The notes: generated from the sequence alone by a model not told the origin. Counted from the stretch's first letter, positions 41,664-51,103 are shown. The stretch: 64,000 nucleotides of DNA from Gordonia prachuapensis (GCF_036350515.1 NZ_JAZDUE010000014.1:62001-126000); one strand, 5' to 3'. Numbers and translations: made by a program.

Positions 41664-42476
41664 TCAACGACTCAGACCGGGAACCTCACGGTCGGCGATG
41701 ACGGCGAAGTATCGATCCGATCCGTCGAACTTGAGTCCCGCGAGGCCCGCTCCGGGCGTCACGGAGGGTTCGATCGTCTCGACGTGGCGTTCGGCCGCCA
41801 GCGCCGCGGCGGCGGTGTCGAAGTCGGCGAGATGAGTCAACTGCGACCACGTGGGCGGGAGCAGCGCGTGCTGGTCGGCGGCCCAGGCCTCCAGGGCTGC
41901 CGCCGGTGTGTCCCAGCGGGCCACCTCGGCTTCGGTGGTCTTGTCGTCGGCGGCCTGCCCGTCCGGCAGGGCGGCGAGGAAGAACCGGGTGTCGTAGCGG
42001 CGCTTCTCGAAGATCGGGGTGATCCAGTGCGCCAACGGGCGCAACAGATCTGCCCGCAGACTCAAGCCGGCGTCACGCAGGAACCGCGCGAAGGACAACG
42101 ACTTGTCGACGAGTTGGTCACGCTCGGTCGTGTAGACGCCCGGGTCCGGGAACGAACCGTCCGATCGGGTGGCCAGCAGGACGCCGCATTCCTCGAAGGT
42201 CTCGCGCACCGCGGCACAAACGAGCGCCTGCGCGGTGTGCTCGTCGGTGTGGAAGGCCTCGGCCCACCAGGCGGGAGGCGGCCCGGTCCAGGCGATGTCG
42301 GCGTCGGCGTCGCGCCGGTCGACCCCGCCGCCGGGAAACACCGTGACACCACCGGCGAACGCCATCTGACGCACCCGGCGCTGCAAGAACACCTCGATCC
42401 CGTCGGGCGTGTCCCGGACCAGCACCACGGTGGCCGCGTCGCGCAGCGGGGCGGGCTCGGTCTGCGATGTGCTCAT
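41664..42476 (-). CDS. NUDIX hydrolase, long peroxisomal-CoA type (Rv3040c-like)
   Basis: 270 residues from ATG 42476, with AGGAG upstream. The Nudix motif begins FPGGGVDRRDADAD and resumes after about 30 inserted residues with AAVRETFEECGVLLA, giving the REx2EExGU ending. This split form resembles the CoA/NUDT19-type subfamily. It would hydrolyse a nucleoside diphosphate-linked compound, perhaps CoA, but the substrate is not established. A 17-bp direct repeat straddles its stop codon. Confidence 0.85.
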   Translation of the reverse strand: MSTSQTEPAPLRDAATVVLVRDTPDGIEVFLQRRVRQMAFAGGVTVFPGGGVDRRDADADIAWTGPPPAWWAEAFHTDEHTAQALVCAAVRETFEECGVLLATRSDGSFPDPGVYTTERDQLVDKSLSFARFLRDAGLSLRADLLRPLAHWITPIFEKRRYDTRFFLAALPDGQAADDKTTEAEVARWDTPAAALEAWAADQHALLPPTWSQLTHLADFDTAAAALAAERHVETIEPSVTPGAGLAGLKFDGSDRYFAVIADREVPGLSR

Positions 42477-42522
42477 GGGTCTCCTGTCCGACGGCGATCC
42501 CACCGAGGGTAACGCTCGTCGG

Positions 42523-43386
42523 TCACCCCGCTGCGCGGCGATGCCCACCCGGCCGTCGCACCCGTCGGGCGAAGTACCGACCGCCCGGCCGGCTGAGGGT
42601 GATCCGCTGCCGGAACGCCGTCGACAGGTTCTCGCTGGTCAGCACGTCGTCGAGCAGCCCTTGCGCGACCACCTCACCCTCGGACAGCAGCATCGCGTGG
42701 GTGAAGCCGTCCGGGATCTCCTCGACGTGATGGGTCACCAGCACCATCGCCGGCGACTCCGGGTCCGTGGCGAGGCGACCGAGCCGGTCGACGAGTTCCT
42801 CGCGACCGCCGAGGTCGAGGCCGGCGGCCGGCTCGTCGAGCAGGAGCAGTTCGGGATCGGTCATCAGGGCCCGCGCCACCATCACCCGCTTGCGTTCACC
42901 CTCCGACAGGGTGCCGAAGGTCCGGTCGGCGAGATGCTCGGCACCCATCGACTCCAGCGAGTCGACCGCCTGCTCGCGGTCGACCTCGTCGTAACTCTCC
43001 CGCCAGCGTCCCATCACCGAGTATCCGGCCGAGATCACCACGTCGGTGACGATCTCGTCCGGCGGCACCCGCTCCACGAGCGCCGAACTCGCCACCCCGA
43101 TCCGCGTGGAGAGTTCCCGCACCTCGACCTTGCCCAGGCGTTCGTTGAGGATGAACGCGGCGCCTGCCGTCGGATGCTCCTGCGCCGATGCCAGCCGCAT
43201 CAAGGACGTCTTGCCGGCGCCGTTCGGTCCGATGACCACCCAGCGTTCGTCGAGTTCGACCTGCCAGGACACGGGGCCCACCAGGGTGTTCCCCCCACGC
43301 ACGAGCGTGACGTCGCGGAAGTCGACCAGGAGGTCGGGATCGGATTCGTACTCGTCTGCACCGGCCGGATCACTCGCGTTCGTCAC
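42523..43386 (-). CDS. ABC transporter ATP-binding protein (Rv3041c-like)
   Basis: About 287 residues from GTG 43386. Walker A is GPNGAGKTSLM, the signature LSEGERKRVMVARAL, Walker B ELLLLDEPAAGLD, and the switch histidine VTHH. No permease adjoins it, and the protein begins with a short acidic N-terminus. Overall it resembles ModF/YlmA-type cytoplasmic ATPases that may not work in transport. Position before serB matches Rv3041c. It is 46 bases upstream of the Nudix gene. Confidence 0.92.
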   Translation of the reverse strand: MTNASDPAGADEYESDPDLLVDFRDVTLVRGGNTLVGPVSWQVELDERWVVIGPNGAGKTSLMRLASAQEHPTAGAAFILNERLGKVEVRELSTRIGVASSALVERVPPDEIVTDVVISAGYSVMGRWRESYDEVDREQAVDSLESMGAEHLADRTFGTLSEGERKRVMVARALMTDPELLLLDEPAAGLDLGGREELVDRLGRLATDPESPAMVLVTHHVEEIPDGFTHAMLLSEGEVVAQGLLDDVLTSENLSTAFRQRITLSRPGGRYFARRVRRPGGHRRAAG

Positions 43387-43486
43387 CCCCCTATCGTGCA
43401 CCACGAAGCGGGCCCGCGCGCCAACCGGGACGACACGTGCTCAGGGAGAAGGGAATACGCTGCGCACCACGCGCCTTGAGGAGAAC

Positions 43487-44479
43487 ATGAGTGTTGAGTT
43501 GTCCATTCTCGATCTGGCGCAGGTCGGTTCCGGCGAGACGGTCGGCGAGAGCTTCGCCGCGAGCGTCGACATGGCGCAGCATGCCGAGAAGTGGGGTTAC
43601 CGGCGCATCTGGTACGCCGAGCACCACAACATGTCGAGCATCGCGTCGGCGGCTCCGGCGGTGCTGATCGCCCACGTCGCCGCCCACACCGACTCCATCC
43701 GGCTCGGTGCCGGCGGGGTGATGCTGCCCAATCACTCGCCGCTGGCCATCGCCGAACAGTTCGGCACCCTCGCCGAGTTGCACCCGGGCCGGATCGACCT
43801 CGGCCTCGGCCGGGCACCCGGCGGCGACCAGAACACCTTCGCGGCCCTGCGCCGGACGATGGCGTCGGCGGATCGATTCCCCTCCGACGTGCTCGAACTC
43901 CAGGGTTACCTGCGTGGCGCATCGCGCGTCGAGGGTGTCAGCGCGACCCCCGGAGCGGGCACCGACATCCCGCTCTACATCCTCGGCTCGTCCTTGTTCG
44001 GCGCCCAGCTGGCCGCGGCACTCGGACTGCCCTACGCGTTTGCCTCGCACTTCGCCCCGCAGGCCCTGGAAGAAGCTGTTGCGCTGTACCGCAGGGAGTT
44101 CCAGCCGTCACAGCAGCTGGATTCCCCGTATGTGATCGCAGGTGTGTGCGCCATCGCCGACGACGACGAGGAGGTCGCGCAGGAGCAACTCCGCAAGGCC
44201 AAGCGCGCTCGGGTCAATGCACTGTTCGCCCGTGATCGTCGCTTCACCGACGAGGAGGCCGACATGATCCTGGACATGCCGCAGGGCCGCCAGATCGACG
44301 CGATGATGACCTACGCGGGGATCGGGACACCGACTCAGGTCGACGACTATCTCCAGTGGTTCGCCGGGCATGCGCAGGCGGACGAGCTGATCGTCGCGTC
44401 GATCGCACCCGACCGGGACGTGTGGCTGAACACCCTGGGTCTCATCGCGCCGGCGCGGTCGCTGTCGTCTGCGGACTGA
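43487..44479 (+). CDS. LLM-class flavin-dependent oxidoreductase
   Basis: 330 residues with GAGGAG before the ATG. Luciferase-like barrel: LSILDLAQVGSGETVGESFAASVDMAQHAEKWGYRRIWYAEHHNM, IRLGAGGVMLPNHSPLAIAEQFGTLAELHPGRIDLGLGRAPGGD, and the closing VASIAPDRD. It would use FMN (or F420) to oxidise a small molecule; the family signature favours the MsnO8/alkanal-like group. The 3' end overlaps the convergent HxlR gene by 38 bases. Confidence 0.92.
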   Translation: MSVELSILDLAQVGSGETVGESFAASVDMAQHAEKWGYRRIWYAEHHNMSSIASAAPAVLIAHVAAHTDSIRLGAGGVMLPNHSPLAIAEQFGTLAELHPGRIDLGLGRAPGGDQNTFAALRRTMASADRFPSDVLELQGYLRGASRVEGVSATPGAGTDIPLYILGSSLFGAQLAAALGLPYAFASHFAPQALEEAVALYRREFQPSQQLDSPYVIAGVCAIADDDEEVAQEQLRKAKRARVNALFARDRRFTDEEADMILDMPQGRQIDAMMTYAGIGTPTQVDDYLQWFAGHAQADELIVASIAPDRDVWLNTLGLIAPARSLSSAD

Positions 44480-45140
44480 ACGGCACGTCGGTACGCCGGT
44501 TCCACCTCGGGAGAACAGCCGTCACCGACCGGTCCCCCATGACCCGAATCCGCCCGGTCGACAGTGCGCGTGACCACGGCAACTGCCCACGGTGCCAGGC
44601 GATGAACGCCGCCGAGTCGGCGATTACCTCGGCGGCCGGATCCCCTCCGGGGTCGGAGTAACACACTTCCGCATCACCGGCGTCGACGAGCAACCAGTAG
44701 TAGCGATTTCCCATCGGCTGGTCGGGGAAGCAGAACGCGACCACGGTGCGCGCACGGGGCAACTGTGTGGTGTCGAGCTGGGCGTGGCACCAGGCCCACA
44801 ACGCGAACCCGGGATCGGTCATCTCCGGACCGATCTCCACCCAACGCTCTCCCCACCGCCCGAACTCGTCGAGTACCGTCGCGAGGTCGCGGCCGGCGTC
44901 GGTCAACGTATACGTCGATCCCCGTCCCACCTGTTTCGGTGTTCGGGCCAGCACGCCGAACCGTTCGAGTTGTGCGAGCCGGGTGGCCAGTACCGACCGC
45001 GACATCTGCGGGACACCGTGCGCGATGTCGGTGAAGGTGTCGGCGCCCATCATCACATTGCGGATGACCAGCGGCGTCCAGCGCTCCGCGAGGATCTCGG
45101 ACGCCCGCGCGATCGGACAGTACTGGCCGTAGCTGCGCAC
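44442..45140 (-). CDS. HxlR-family regulator with C-terminal SCP2-like region
   Basis: About 232 residues from GTG 45140. The winged helix begins YGQYCPIARASEILAERWTPLVIRNVMMGA, the HxlR signature with a conserved cysteine, and ends with the wing TLTDAGRDLATVLDEFGRWGERW. The second half (from about 110) resembles the SCP2-like sterol-binding fold often fused to such regulators. It probably senses a hydrophobic or redox signal. The 3' end overlaps the LLM gene on the other strand. Confidence 0.88.
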   Translation of the reverse strand: MRSYGQYCPIARASEILAERWTPLVIRNVMMGADTFTDIAHGVPQMSRSVLATRLAQLERFGVLARTPKQVGRGSTYTLTDAGRDLATVLDEFGRWGERWVEIGPEMTDPGFALWAWCHAQLDTTQLPRARTVVAFCFPDQPMGNRYYWLLVDAGDAEVCYSDPGGDPAAEVIADSAAFIAWHRGQLPWSRALSTGRIRVMGDRSVTAVLPRWNRRTDVPFSPQTTATAPAR

Positions 45141-45243
45141 CCCTCCATCGTCGCGAGGCGATGCGGGTGCAGGCAAGCCCGAGGGGTGCCGGAGTTCGAT
45201 TCTCGGTCTTGGGTCTGCGGTGTTCGAGGGGGACGCTGGTCCC

Positions 45244-46044
45244 ATGAGCAAGGCCCGTACCGGTCAGATCGGTGATGCCGCCGCCGAGATCTACGAGGAG
45301 TTCTTCGTGCCCGCGCTGTTCGACCAGTGGCCACCACGACTCCTGGACAAGACGGGGGTACGCCGGGGCGAGCAGGTATTGGACGTGGGCTGCGGCACCG
45401 GCGCGCTGACCCGCGAGGCGCTGGCATGGGTCGGCGCCGTGGGGTCGGTTGCGGCCCTCGATCCGAACGACGGGATGCGGGCCGTCGCGGGGCGCATGTG
45501 CCCCGGGGCCTTGCTCCATGCCGGTGTCGCAGAAGACCTTCCGTTCGCCGACGACTCGTTCGACCGGGTGGTGAGTCAGTTCGTGTTGATGTTCTGCACC
45601 GACCGTCGGCGGGCGGTGGCACAGATGGCCCGGGTTCTCCGTCCGGGCGGCACCCTCGGCATCCTCACGTGGGCGCAGGTGGCGGAGAACCCGGGCTACG
45701 ACGCGATGGCGACACTGGTGCGCCGGCTGTTCGGCGACGTGCAGGCCGATGCACTCCTTGCGCCCTTCGTGATCGGCACACCTGAGCTGCTCCGCGACGA
45801 ACTCGCGGACGCGTTCTCCGAGGTGGAGATCGTCCGGCTCGACGGAGAGGCCTGTTTCCCGTCGGTCGAGGCCTGGGTCCGGACCGATGTCAAGGGCTGG
45901 ACCCTCGGGGATCTGATCGACGACGACCAGTACGAGCACCTGCTGCGGGCGGCCGCGCGCGAACTGGCGGTCTTCGCGGGAACCGATGGCGTTGTGCGGT
46001 TTCCCGCGCCCGCGCTCGCGGCGGTGGCCCGTCAACCGGTGTGA
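45244..46044 (+). CDS. SAM-dependent methyltransferase (UbiE-like)
   Basis: 266 residues. Class I fold: VLDVGCGTGALTREALAWV, ALDPNDGMRAVAGRM, LPFADDSFDRVVSQFVLMFC, MARVLRPGGTLGILTW. It lies divergent from hxlR with 103 bases between the starts, so it may be a target of that regulator. Its substrate is unknown. The end overlaps the convergent cupin gene by 13 bases. Confidence 0.85.
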   Translation: MSKARTGQIGDAAAEIYEEFFVPALFDQWPPRLLDKTGVRRGEQVLDVGCGTGALTREALAWVGAVGSVAALDPNDGMRAVAGRMCPGALLHAGVAEDLPFADDSFDRVVSQFVLMFCTDRRRAVAQMARVLRPGGTLGILTWAQVAENPGYDAMATLVRRLFGDVQADALLAPFVIGTPELLRDELADAFSEVEIVRLDGEACFPSVEAWVRTDVKGWTLGDLIDDDQYEHLLRAAARELAVFAGTDGVVRFPAPALAAVARQPV

Positions 46045-46514
46045 CGGCCGTGAGTCCCCACCTCAGGCGCGAGGCGGAAGTCGGCGAAGTCGAAGCCGGG
46101 GGCGACGATGCAGCTGACCAGTGACGGTTCGTCTCCGGCAGGTCGCGCTCGCTGCCACGTCTTCGGCGGTACCAGGGCCTGCGGTCGGTGACCGGCCTCC
46201 ACGTCGGGGCCGACTGTCACCGCCGCGGGCGCTCGAGGTTCCGGTCCGTCGCCGCCGAGTTCGAGCATGACCGGGGCGCCACGATGGAACAGCCACAGTT
46301 CGGCGCCTCGCACGGTGTGCCACGCCGACTGCTCGCCGGGCAATAACAGGAAGTAGATCGCGGTGGCGGCGACACGATCGCCGGAGAAGTCCGGCGGCAG
46401 CGCTGCCCCGGGTATCGTCACGGCGCTCCGCCAGGTCTCCGAGTACCAACCGCCCTCCGGGTGCGGCGTCAGGTGGAGGTCACGCGCCCAGTCCGGGAGC
46501 CGGTCGTCGGTCAT
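46032..46514 (-). CDS. Cupin-fold protein, DUF985/cupin_5 type
   Basis: 160 residues from ATG 46514. Contains LTPHPEGGWYSETWRSAVTIPG, AIYFLLLPGEQSAWHTVRGAELWLFHRGAPVMLEL and SCIVAPGFDFADFRLA, the DUF985 pattern. Function unknown; some relatives act on modified sugars. The ATG overlaps the stop of the upstream PTH2 gene (ATGA). Confidence 0.85.
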   Translation of the reverse strand: MTDDRLPDWARDLHLTPHPEGGWYSETWRSAVTIPGAALPPDFSGDRVAATAIYFLLLPGEQSAWHTVRGAELWLFHRGAPVMLELGGDGPEPRAPAAVTVGPDVEAGHRPQALVPPKTWQRARPAGDEPSLVSCIVAPGFDFADFRLAPEVGTHGRHTG

Positions 46515-47311
46515 CTGTCCGTCACCTCGGCGATCACCGTGACCGAGCCCGGAGCGATCTCGGTGAACCCGGCGTCGCGCACGGCGATAGCCGCGCCCCG
46601 GGCGTCCGCCTTCACGAGATCCACCCATCGCGGCCCCGACGCTTCGCGGACAACGAGAGGACAACCGGCAGAACGCCATTCCCACGCCTGCTCGAGAGTC
46701 ATCGACTTCACCGCCAGCATCGAGGCGTGACCCACCTGGGCGGCGGCCTTGCCCACCGTCATCGGCAGATCCGGATTCACCCAGAGACAGACACCACCGT
46801 CGGGCGCCTGGGTCGACAGGGAACCGTCGAGGTCCGTACCGCCGATCTGCAGCCGGGCGATCCGACGGTCGACGTCGCCGACGCGGCCGGGCACCAGTGC
46901 ACGTGCCTGCGCCGAGCCGGTGTCGACGGTCAGACCCCAGACCTCCTGCGCCGCAGCCCACTGCGCGCCCCGCGCACGGCGGGCGATCTTGCGGATGCGG
47001 GCCCCGCACCACGCGTCCAGGTCCGACACCCACGGCCCTGCGCCGCCCGCGCGATCGTCGAGACAGAGCAGCGCGACCGCACGGGCTGCAGCGGTCAACG
47101 CGTCCGCCCGCGCGGGTGGCTGTGACTTCTCGATCCGGATCACCATCTGCATCGCCAGCACGTCACCGGGATCCGCGGGATCGCCGCCACCACCGCGATA
47201 GGCGACCAGGCGCCGGTACGCATCCTCGAACGTCCGCTGGGCGTCGGTGTCTAGGTCGGCGTCGGCCGCCCCGGAGAAACCGTCGATCGGATGAGGTGAC
47301 CGGCCGGTCAC
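46511..47311 (-). CDS. Peptidyl-tRNA hydrolase PTH2-domain protein
   Basis: 266 residues. The C-terminal half carries a PTH2-type domain: LWVNPDLPMTVGKAAAQVGHASMLAV, then TEIAPGSVTVIAEV. PTH2 enzymes cleave peptidyl- or D-aminoacyl-tRNA. The N-terminal 160 residues include ALAMQMVIRIEKSQPPARADALTAAARAVALLCLDD and AQWAAAQEVWG; I cannot name a domain there. It is coupled to the cupin gene downstream and lies 6 bases from the VOC gene upstream, an operon of three. Confidence 0.75.
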   Translation of the reverse strand: MTGRSPHPIDGFSGAADADLDTDAQRTFEDAYRRLVAYRGGGGDPADPGDVLAMQMVIRIEKSQPPARADALTAAARAVALLCLDDRAGGAGPWVSDLDAWCGARIRKIARRARGAQWAAAQEVWGLTVDTGSAQARALVPGRVGDVDRRIARLQIGGTDLDGSLSTQAPDGGVCLWVNPDLPMTVGKAAAQVGHASMLAVKSMTLEQAWEWRSAGCPLVVREASGPRWVDLVKADARGAAIAVRDAGFTEIAPGSVTVIAEVTDR

Positions 47312-47317
47312 ATCGCA

Positions 47318-47701
47318 TCACCCCCAGTTCTCGGCCTTCGTCAGGCAGAACGGGTGCCCCGCCGGATCGAGCAGCACCCGCCAGGTCTCCCCCGGCTGCT
47401 CCGACGGTACCGTCGCGCCGAGTTCGACGCAGCGGCCTTCCGCGGCCGCGAGGTCGTCGACCGCCAGATCGAAGTGGAACTGCTTGGACCCGTTCGCGTT
47501 CGGCCATGCCGGTGGTCGGTGGCCGGGAACCGACCCGAAGCCCAGCGCGGCTCCCTCGGGTCCTTTGAGCATCGCGTAGCCGTCGCCGGCCCCGACGATC
47601 TCCCACCCCAGCACGGCCGACCAGAACTCGGCCGAGACACGGGCGTCAGCACAATCGAGTGTCATCATCGCCAGGCTGGCGACAGGTGTGGAAGTGGTCA
47701 T
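47318..47701 (-). CDS. VOC-family protein
   Basis: 127 residues from ATG 47701, with AGAGGA upstream. Typical start ASLAMMTLDCADARVSAEFWSAVLGWEIV and second unit KQFHFDLAVDDLAAAEGRCVELGA, ending LLDPAGHPFCLTK. Function unknown; likely a small-molecule binding or dioxygenase-fold protein. First gene of a short operon with the PTH2 and cupin genes. Confidence 0.85.
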   Translation of the reverse strand: MTTSTPVASLAMMTLDCADARVSAEFWSAVLGWEIVGAGDGYAMLKGPEGAALGFGSVPGHRPPAWPNANGSKQFHFDLAVDDLAAAEGRCVELGATVPSEQPGETWRVLLDPAGHPFCLTKAENWG

Positions 47702-47781
47702 CGGTCGAGTCCTCTCGGTGCGATCTGATCCACCGATCATCGTCGCTTACCACCGCGGGACACTAGAACGAACGCGACATT

Positions 47782-49011
47782 TCAGCTGAGCGGCACTCGC
47801 CGCATCACCCCGTCCGCGGCGTCGGCGGCCTCGATCTCGTCACGCGTGACACCGAGGATGAACAGGACCGCGTCGAGGAACGGGTGGCTCAGCGCTGCGT
47901 CGGCGACCTCGCGCAGGGCGGGCTTGGCGTTGAAGGCGATGCCGAGCCCGGCGACGCTGAGCATGTCGATGTCGTTGGCGCCGTCACCGACCGCGATGGT
48001 CTGCTCCATCGGGACGCCGACCTGATCGGCGAAGGCACGCAACGCCTTTGCCTTCCCCGCCCGGTCCACGACGTCGCCGACGACCCGGCCGGTCAGTTTG
48101 CCGTCGACGACCTCGAGGGTGTTGGCGCGGACGAAGTCGAGTTCGAGTTCGTGCGCCAGTCCGTCGATCACCTGCCGGAAGCCGCCGGACACGACACCAC
48201 AGTGATAGCCGAGACGATGCAGGGTGCGGATGGTGGTGCGTGCGCCCGGTGTCAGTTGCAGCGAACTCGCCACGTCGTCGAGCACCCCGGCATCCAGCCC
48301 GGCGAGCACGGCCACCCGCTGGTTCAGCGATTCGGCGAAATCGAGTTCGCCACGCATTGCTGCCTCGGTCACCGCGGCGACCTCGGCTTCACGGCCGGCC
48401 CGGGCCGCGAGCATCTCGATGACCTCGCCCTGGATCAGCGTGGAGTCGACGTCGAAGACGATGACCCGCTTGGCCCGCCTGGCCAGTCCGCCCCGCTCCA
48501 CCGCGATGTCCACGCTGTGGTCGGCGGCCACCACGGCCAGCCCCTTCCGCAGCGCGGCGTCGGCGGCAACGTCGTCGCGGCCGACACTGACCATCAGTTC
48601 CAGCCCGGTGAGCGGGTAGTCGGCGACACCGCGGATGGAGTCGATGTTGACTCCCTGGCCCGCCAACTGGCCAGCGAGGGCACGGAAGGCGCGGGCGGTC
48701 ACGGGACTGCCGAGCACCACCACCGCGTGGCTGGACGGTCGGCGGCCGGCGCTCGCGGCACCGACCTCGACGATCACGTCGATCCCTATCGATGCCATCG
48801 CCTGTTCGACGACGTCCTGCAGTTCTTCCGCGTCGCCCGAGGCGGACACCAGCACCCCGAGGGTGAGTCGCCCGCGGATCACCACCTGCTCGACGTCGAG
48901 GAGACTGACGCGCTGGCCCGCCAGCGCACCCATCAGCACCGAGGTGACGCCGGGTTTATCCGGCCCGGTGACGGTGATCAGAACTGTGGTGTCGCTCGAT
49001 TCGTTGACCAC
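47782..49011 (-). CDS. serB: Phosphoserine phosphatase with tandem ACT domains (SerB2-like)
   Basis: 409 residues from GTG 49011, as in M. tuberculosis SerB2 (409 residues). Two ACT domains (about 8-90 and 95-175) precede the HAD domain. Motif I is VFDVDSTLI with D187 the nucleophile and D189; motif II is VVSGGF; motif III/IV is VGDGANDIDMLSVAG. It makes serine from phosphoserine. The ACT domains sense amino acids and affect oligomer state in the mycobacterial enzyme. Position beside ctaD and the ABC ATPase matches Rv3042c. Confidence 0.95.
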   Translation of the reverse strand: MVNESSDTTVLITVTGPDKPGVTSVLMGALAGQRVSLLDVEQVVIRGRLTLGVLVSASGDAEELQDVVEQAMASIGIDVIVEVGAASAGRRPSSHAVVVLGSPVTARAFRALAGQLAGQGVNIDSIRGVADYPLTGLELMVSVGRDDVAADAALRKGLAVVAADHSVDIAVERGGLARRAKRVIVFDVDSTLIQGEVIEMLAARAGREAEVAAVTEAAMRGELDFAESLNQRVAVLAGLDAGVLDDVASSLQLTPGARTTIRTLHRLGYHCGVVSGGFRQVIDGLAHELELDFVRANTLEVVDGKLTGRVVGDVVDRAGKAKALRAFADQVGVPMEQTIAVGDGANDIDMLSVAGLGIAFNAKPALREVADAALSHPFLDAVLFILGVTRDEIEAADAADGVMRRVPLS

Positions 49012-49034
49012 GTGTTTCGCGGAGTGCGTGCGCG

Positions 49035-50819
49035 TCAGCGTGGATCCGGATCCGGCGAACCCTCGTGGTCACCGACCGTCAATGGACTACGCCGCGCGTC
49101 TTCCATGTGGCGGTCCTTGCCCGAGTTGTGACCGGCTCCCACGTGCGCCTCGGCACGCATCCGTTCGATCATGTGCGGATAGTGCAGCTCGAACGCCGGT
49201 CGCTCCGAGCGGATGCGGGGCAGTTCGGTGAAGTTGTGCCGCGGCGGCGGGCAGCTGGTGGCCCACTCCAGGGAGTTGCCGAAGCCCCACGGATCGTCGA
49301 CGGTCACGACCTCGCCGTAGCGGTAGCTGCGGAAGACGTTCCACAGGAACGGCAGCGTCGACAGGCCGAGGATGAACGCACCGACCGTGGAGACGATGTT
49401 CAGCGTGGTGAACCCGTCGGACGGCAGGTAGTCGGCGTAGCGACGCGGCATGCCCTCGTTGCCCAGCCAGTGCTGCACCAGGAACGTGGTGTGGAAGCCG
49501 ATGAACGTCAGCCAGAAGTGGATCTTGCCGAGCCGTTCGTCGAGCATGCGTCCGGTCATCTTGGGGAACCAGAAGTAGATGCCGGCGTAGGTGGCGAACA
49601 CGATGGTGCCGAAGAGCACGTAGTGGAAGTGCGCGACCACGAAGTAGCTGTCGGACAGGTGGAAGTCCAGCGGCGGGCTGGCCAGCAGGACACCGGTCAG
49701 GCCACCGAACAGGAAGGTGACGATGAAGCCGACGGAGAACAACATCGGCGTCTCGAACGTCATGTTCCCCTTCCACATCGTTCCCACCCAGTTGAAGAAC
49801 TTCACACCGGTCGGTACGGCGATGAGGAAGGTCATGAACGAGAAGAAGGGCAACAGCACGGCACCGGTCACGTACATGTGGTGCGCCCACACCGCGACAG
49901 ACAATGCGGCGATCGCCATCGTCGCGTACACGAGGCCGGAGTACCCGAAGATCGGTTTACGGGCGAACACCGGGAACACCTCGGAGACGATGCCGAAGAA
50001 CGGCAGCGCGATGATGTAGACCTCGGGGTGGCCGAAGAACCAGAACAGGTGCTGCCACAAGATCACACCGCCATTGGCGGGATCGTAGAGGTGGGCACCG
50101 AACTGCCGGTCGACCTCCAGACCCATCAGCGCGGCGGTCAGCAGCGGGAACGCCAGCAGGATCAGGATGCTGGTCACCAGGATGTTCCAGGTGAAGATCG
50201 GCATCCGGAACATGGTCATGCCGGGGGCGCGCAGACAGACCACCGTCGTCACCATGTTCACGGCGCCGAGGATGGTGCCGAGGCCGGAGACGCCGAGACC
50301 CATGATCCAGAGGTCGGCGCCGATGCCGGGCGAGTGGATGCCGTCGGTCAGCGGGGTGTAGGCCGTCCAGCCGAAGTCGGCGGCGCCGCCCGGGGTCAGG
50401 AACCCGGCCAGTGCGACGGACGCGCCGAAGACGAACAGCCAGAAACCGAATGCGTTGAGCCGCGGGAACGCGACGTCGGGCGATCCGATCTGCAGCGGGA
50501 GTACGAAGTTGGCGAAGCCGATGACGATCGGGGTCGCGTAGAACAGCAGCATCACCGTGCCGTGCATGGTGAACAGCTGGTTGAACTGCTCGGTCGACAG
50601 GAACTGCATGCCCGGGTGAGCGAGCTCGCCACGCATCAGCAGCGCCATCAGTCCGCCGATCAGGAAGAAGGCGAAGCAGGCGGTGATGTACATCATGCCG
50701 ATCAGCTTGTGATCGGTGGTGGTGATCAGCTTGTAGATGAACGAACCCTTGGGCTGATAGCGCTCCGGAAAGGGACGCTCTGGAGCCACTTGCGTGGTGG
50801 GCTGGTCAACCGCGGTCAC
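49035..50819 (-). CDS. ctaD: Cytochrome c oxidase subunit I (aa3 type)
   Basis: 594 residues, about 12 membrane helices. Heme and copper ligands are visible: the low-spin heme histidine in FTMHGTVMLLFYA, the CuB histidine and cross-linked tyrosine in FFGHPEVYIIALP, the CuB pair in VWAHHMYVTGA, and the heme histidines in YFVVAHFHYVLFG. Catalyses oxygen reduction and pumps protons in the actinobacterial cytochrome bcc-aa3 supercomplex. GAGGAGG precedes the GTG. As in Rv3043c it is next to serB. Confidence 0.97.
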   Translation of the reverse strand: MTAVDQPTTQVAPERPFPERYQPKGSFIYKLITTTDHKLIGMMYITACFAFFLIGGLMALLMRGELAHPGMQFLSTEQFNQLFTMHGTVMLLFYATPIVIGFANFVLPLQIGSPDVAFPRLNAFGFWLFVFGASVALAGFLTPGGAADFGWTAYTPLTDGIHSPGIGADLWIMGLGVSGLGTILGAVNMVTTVVCLRAPGMTMFRMPIFTWNILVTSILILLAFPLLTAALMGLEVDRQFGAHLYDPANGGVILWQHLFWFFGHPEVYIIALPFFGIVSEVFPVFARKPIFGYSGLVYATMAIAALSVAVWAHHMYVTGAVLLPFFSFMTFLIAVPTGVKFFNWVGTMWKGNMTFETPMLFSVGFIVTFLFGGLTGVLLASPPLDFHLSDSYFVVAHFHYVLFGTIVFATYAGIYFWFPKMTGRMLDERLGKIHFWLTFIGFHTTFLVQHWLGNEGMPRRYADYLPSDGFTTLNIVSTVGAFILGLSTLPFLWNVFRSYRYGEVVTVDDPWGFGNSLEWATSCPPPRHNFTELPRIRSERPAFELHYPHMIERMRAEAHVGAGHNSGKDRHMEDARRSPLTVGDHEGSPDPDPR

Positions 50820-50968
50820 AGATCCTCCTCGTTGCGCAACCGCCGGGGCTGGTCACCTGCCACTTCCCCACGGTCGCCACATGAACAAAACGAGCGCTGG
50901 TAACTGATCCTAAACCCTCATACCGGCGGTGGCCGCATGGGTCCTACGATCCGTCGTAATTGGTTCGC

Positions 50969-50991
50969 GAACTGCGATGAATCCGCAGTTC
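50969..50991. promoter_or_regulatory. 8-bp dyad in the ctaD-fecB divergent gap
   Basis: GAACTGCG and CGCAGTTC are perfect inverted arms with a 7-base spacer ATGAATC. The 284-bp gap between ctaD and fecB holds no gene that I can support. The dyad may be an operator or the base of a transcript hairpin. I found no iron box in the gap. Confidence 0.4.
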
Positions 50992-51103
50992 AGTACCCTC
51001 GCGGGGACCGACGCGCACGGGCTCGCGGGAGGCGTCGAGCGGTGGCCGCCGCGGGCTGCCCGCCCGGCGCGGTCATCGCTGCCGCCGGTGCTAGCGTGAT
51101 CGC

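Noticed and set aside
49065..50903. 612-residue open frame opposite ctaD
   Set aside because: It is the antisense shadow of ctaD, very rich in His, Arg, Glu and Asp with no domain; ctaD has all its catalytic residues.
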